Assembly: GCA_017861215.1 (NCBI GenBank)
Contig: JAGFXN010000068.1
Location: forward strand, 1 to 7,989
DNA from: Deltaproteobacteria bacterium
Lineage (GTDB): Bacteria > Desulfobacterota > Desulfuromonadia > Geobacterales > DSM-12255
DNA length: 7,989 bases
Direction of reading: 5' to 3'
Shown here: positions 6,259 to 7,989 of the stretch, piece after piece
Layout: each line of letters starts with the position of its first letter
How positions within the stretch are numbered: the first letter of the stretch is position 1
Notes under the pieces: model-generated
Databases searched by the model: none
The model's input: only the letters and a program-made list of their open reading frames with translations
What the model was told of the DNA's origin: nothing
Position numbers and translations under genes: made by a program

Positions 6259-6416
6259 CTTGAACTCTCGCCCGACGGCTTCGGCCTGTCAGTGCATCAC
6301 TCTGTAGATTCTGTCATGTCATGACGGGGCCATCGAACACAAACAGGCGGCAGCGGCGCAGGGTCAATGGCAGCGGTGACCACTCCTTCACAGGCCGCGG
6401 TGCCATGATTAATCAT

Positions 6417-6626
6417 CTATTTCATGCAAAAGTCATTGCCGTAGATTATTCTTCGCCGCTCTTCGCCATGATAGAGAGTATGCTGCCGACGCACGGCTTC
6501 CTTGCCGATAACAACCCATTTATGCGAACGGTAGAAGGCAATAAGCTTGTCTGAAGCAATCATACTGTCGAGGACATAATCATCCACCTTCGCCACCTGA
6601 AAATTTTTCCTGATAATATCGATCAT
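6417..6626 (-). CDS. Small GSU3473-like protein of unknown function
   Basis: This 69-residue protein is soluble, with no signal peptide or membrane segment. Its pattern YVLDSMIASDKLIAFYRSHKW (about 17-37), then VVIGKEAVR (38-46) and YHGEERRR (52-59), fits what I recall of the short 'GSU3473' family of Geobacter-type bacteria: LD-x-LIAS, F-x-RS-x-GW, R, then Y-x-GPERR. Here the GPERR is GEERR and the usual GW is KW. The family has no established function that I know. The ATG at 6626 has AGGGGG 9 bases upstream and a TATAAT -10 element about 30 bases upstream, which together make a real gene likely. It is transcribed away from the zinc-ribbon gene and lies 158 bases upstream of the glycosyltransferase, possibly co-transcribed with it. 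Confidence 0.7.
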   Translation of the reverse strand: MIDIIRKNFQVAKVDDYVLDSMIASDKLIAFYRSHKWVVIGKEAVRRQHTLYHGEERRRIIYGNDFCMK

Positions 6627-6655
6627 TGCCTGGCACCCCCTTTTTTATTGAAATA

Positions 6656-6684
6656 ATTATATCCCGATCCAGTCATTTTTCCAG
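6656..6684 (-). promoter_or_regulatory. Candidate promoter of the small GSU3473-like gene
   Basis: On the minus strand a perfect TATAAT (6661-6656) lies about 30 bases before the start codon at 6626. The hexamer 17 bases upstream is CTGGAA (6684-6679), a poor -35, so expression may depend on an activator or another sigma factor. Confidence 0.45.
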
Positions 6685-6770
6685 CCGGCAACTTATTTCG
6701 TCGGGCAGCGCCTCAACCCTGATGAATGACTGGCGGCAGTAATCTGAATTGCGCCATTATTTTTTGTGTT

Positions 6771-6800
6771 TTCTGCTTTTTATGAGAAAATTATTATAAT
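6771..6800 (+). promoter_or_regulatory. Candidate promoter of the zinc-ribbon gene
   Basis: A perfect TATAAT lies at 6795-6800, 43 bases before the ATG at 6844. The best upstream hexamer is TTCTGC at 6771-6776 (18-base spacer), a weak -35. This position argues that translation starts at 6844, not at the upstream in-frame ATG at 6766, which would precede the transcription start. Confidence 0.42.
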
Positions 6801-6827
6801 CGGCAGCTGCCGGTTCACAGCGAATGC

Positions 6828-6836
6828 AAGGGGGAG
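6828..6836 (+). promoter_or_regulatory. Ribosome binding site deciding the 6844 start
   Basis: AAGGGGGAG ends 7 bases before the ATG at 6844. No comparable site precedes the in-frame ATG at 6766. Confidence 0.7.
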
Positions 6837-6843
6837 CAATACC

Positions 6844-7131
6844 ATGCCTGGATACGTAAAGCCGGTGTTCCTGGTTTTTCTTGTTGTGATCGTTTCGGGC
6901 GCCTGCGGCGGAGTTCTGGCCGCCAACCGGGGGAGGAGCGTCATTGCCTGGTGCCTGGTCTGCGCGCTTTTCCCTCCGCTGCTGCTGGCCGTCTATCTGT
7001 CAGGGCCGCTCTGCGAAGTCGAAGGAAAGTTCAGACGCTGCGCGAACTGCGGGGCATTCAACAAGTGGCATGAACCGGTCTGCGGACAGTGCCGGACAAA
7101 ACAGCCGGAGGTGCAGTCTATCGACAGCTGA
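6844..7131 (+). CDS. Two-helix membrane protein with C-terminal zinc ribbon
   Basis: I do not recognise a named family with certainty. The 95 residues contain two hydrophobic segments (about 7-27 and 33-53) joined by a short basic loop (AANRGRS), then a cytoplasm-sized tail with four cysteines in zinc-ribbon spacing: C66 and C69 (CANC), C80 and C83 (CGQC). The loop and second helix resemble a common group of small bacterial membrane proteins that pair a helical hairpin with a zinc ribbon. A role in protein or nucleic acid contact at the membrane is only a guess. The ATG at 6844 has AAGGGGGAG with a 7-base spacing; a start at 6766 would add 26 residues lacking a binding site and lying across the candidate promoter. 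The broken BON gene follows 29 bases downstream, so the two were probably one operon. Confidence 0.72.
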   Translation: MPGYVKPVFLVFLVVIVSGACGGVLAANRGRSVIAWCLVCALFPPLLLAVYLSGPLCEVEGKFRRCANCGAFNKWHEPVCGQCRTKQPEVQSIDS

Positions 7132-7160
7132 AAAGCGTTGCAGCCGGAAAGGATAGCGTC

Positions 7161-7541
7161 ATGAGAAACGGGGAACGAATCGTCAGTGAAGTTGCCGCGG
7201 CACTTGAGCGTGAGAAGACTGTAAATCTCCATTAATTTCCACTTCACCTGAAATTTGCTGACGGCGTCCTGATCATGAAAGGGGCAGTAGCACATATCAT
7301 GGCAAAAAAACAGGTGTTGGAAGTGGCGGCGGCGATTGACGGTGTAACCGATATCGTCGATCGTCTCCGCTTGGTGCCGGCCGAGCATATGCAGGACGCA
7401 GGCACGCTGCCGCTGCTGAAAGGTACTGATCTTCCCGACACGCAAAGAGGCCCGGACAGATCCGGGCCTCTTGCCATTTTTTCCGCTGTACCTGCTGCTA
7501 CAGATTCTGCACATCAACCACAGCAATGGCAGCCATATTGA
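7161..7541 (+). pseudogene. BON-domain protein broken by an in-frame TAA
   Basis: A good ribosome binding site (AAGGA, 7 bases before the ATG at 7161) opens a frame coding MRNGERIVSEVAAALEREK and TVNLH. It then meets TAA at 7233-7235 (codon 25) and continues in the same frame with FPLHLKFADGVLIMKGAVAH and IMAKKQVLEVAAAIDGVTD, then IVDRLRLVP. Across the stop this is one continuous BON domain (about codons 4-73): amphipathic helix, DGVLIMKG strand with the conserved glycine, second helix, and the GVTDIVDRLRLVP end. Such domains usually occur in periplasmic or membrane-associated proteins. The part after codon 79 (AGTLPLLKG...) no longer looks like BON protein; the open frame runs through the terminator to 7541 and overlaps maeB. 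Related Geobacter proteins, as I recall them, continue into further BON repeats, so the C-terminus seems lost too. A sequencing error at the TAA cannot be excluded. Confidence 0.7.
7445..7482. terminator. Strong hairpin terminator between convergent genes
   Basis: A perfect 12-bp stem, AAGAGGCCCGGA (7445-7456) with TCCGGGCCTCTT (7461-7472), closes a CAGA tetraloop. On the plus strand it is followed by GCCA and six T (7477-7482), which suits the BON/zinc-ribbon transcript. On the minus strand it lies 25 bases after the maeB stop but only three T end the stem there, so termination that way is probably weaker. A shared, bidirectional role is inferred. Confidence 0.82.
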
Positions 7542-7989
7542 CGATATCATTGACATCGTCACCACGCTGCAGCACATGCACCGGTCTGTTCATCCCCATC
7601 AGGATCGGGCCGATCGCCTCGGCACCGCCCAGATGGTGGAGCAGTTTGTAGCAGATGTTGCCGGAATTGAGATCCGGGAAGATCAGGATATTGGCCGGCG
7701 TCTTCAGCTTCGAGAAAGTAAAGCCGTCCAGCAGTTCCGGGACTACGGCGGTGTCGGCCTGCATCTCCCCTTCGACATTCAGATCCGGGACCCGCTCCTT
7801 GACGATCTCCACCGCCCGCCGCACCTTTTTCGCCTGGGGATGGTTGACCGAACCGAAGTTGGAAAAGGAGAGCATGGCGACGTGAGGCTCGATATCGAGC
7901 ATCCGCACCTTTTCGGCGGCGAGGATGGCGGTCTCGGCCAGTTCCTCCGCGGTCGGATCGATGGTGACGGTGGTATCGGCCAGGAAGTA
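7498..7989 (-). CDS. maeB: NADP-dependent malic enzyme, C-terminal part (5' end outside window)
   Basis: The frame is open to the right edge, so only the last 163 residues are seen. They belong to the phosphate-acetyltransferase-like domain that MaeB-type malic enzymes carry after the catalytic domain, where it binds acetyl-CoA as a regulator and does not act as Pta. Visible blocks from the edge: YFLADTTVTIDPTAEELAE, AMLSFSNFGSVNHPQAKKVR, GEMQADTAVVPE, ILIFPDLNSGNICYKLL, GGAEAIGPILMGMNRPVHVLQRG, and the ending NDIVNMAAIAVVD. The SFSNFGS form and the short end after AVVD favour MaeB over true Pta, but the malic domain itself is not in view. The whole enzyme would convert malate to pyruvate and CO2 with reduction of NADP. 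It is convergent with the zinc-ribbon/BON unit. Confidence 0.88.
   Translation of the reverse strand, partial: YFLADTTVTIDPTAEELAETAILAAEKVRMLDIEPHVAMLSFSNFGSVNHPQAKKVRRAVEIVKERVPDLNVEGEMQADTAVVPELLDGFTFSKLKTPANILIFPDLNSGNICYKLLHHLGGAEAIGPILMGMNRPVHVLQRGDDVNDIVNMAAIAVVDVQNL

Noticed and set aside
6321..6554. Plus-strand open frame opposite the small GSU3473-like gene
   Set aside because: No ribosome binding site and no domain-like sequence; the minus-strand frame has start signals and a family pattern.
6728..6755. Sigma-54-like GG...GC elements in the divergent region
   Set aside because: The GG to GC spacing is far from the required 10 bases, so the match fails.

Overview
The window looks like a chromosomal segment of a delta-proteobacterium in the Geobacter/Desulfuromonadales group. 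Three things suggest this: the gene order ffh-rpsP-KH protein-rimM-trmD-RNA methyltransferase-rplS-rnhB, a small protein resembling the short 'GSU3473' family, and a MaeB-type malic enzyme C-terminus that reads like Geobacter homologues. The taxonomic call is an inference from gene content and remembered protein patterns; no search was run.

Positions 1-4985 (minus strand) hold one translation and protein-export operon. It starts at a near-consensus sigma-70 promoter (TTGACA-18-TATAGT, 4956-4985). In transcription order it carries ffh (SRP GTPase), rpsP (ribosomal protein S16), khpA (KH-domain RNA-binding protein), rimM (16S/30S maturation), trmD (tRNA m1G37 methyltransferase), a stand-alone TM1570-type SPOUT RNA methyltransferase, rplS (L19) and rnhB (RNase HII, cut by the left edge). 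The genes khpA/rimM, rimM/trmD and trmD/methyltransferase overlap by 1-4 bases (TAATG, ATGA, GTGA), which suggests translational coupling. An intrinsic terminator sits between rplS and rnhB, so rnhB probably receives only read-through or has its own weak start. A perfect 26-bp palindrome covers the -35 box of the operon promoter.

Positions 5092-6626 (minus strand) hold a membrane-anchored family 2 glycosyltransferase and, upstream of it, a 69-residue GSU3473-like protein. Positions 6627-6843 form a divergent intergenic region with a TATAAT-like -10 element facing each way. To its right on the plus strand lie a 95-residue protein with two membrane helices and a zinc ribbon, then a BON-domain reading frame broken by a single in-frame TAA and lacking a normal C-terminus. 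A 12-bp-stem hairpin at 7445-7472 ends this unit and probably also serves the convergent gene at the right edge, the 3' part of maeB (NADP-malic enzyme).

Most of the window is conserved housekeeping DNA. The unusual points are the broken BON gene, the palindrome on the ffh promoter, the terminator inside the translation operon, and the small uncharacterised proteins around the divergent promoter region. I see no convincing defence system, CRISPR array, mobile element, tRNA or rRNA.
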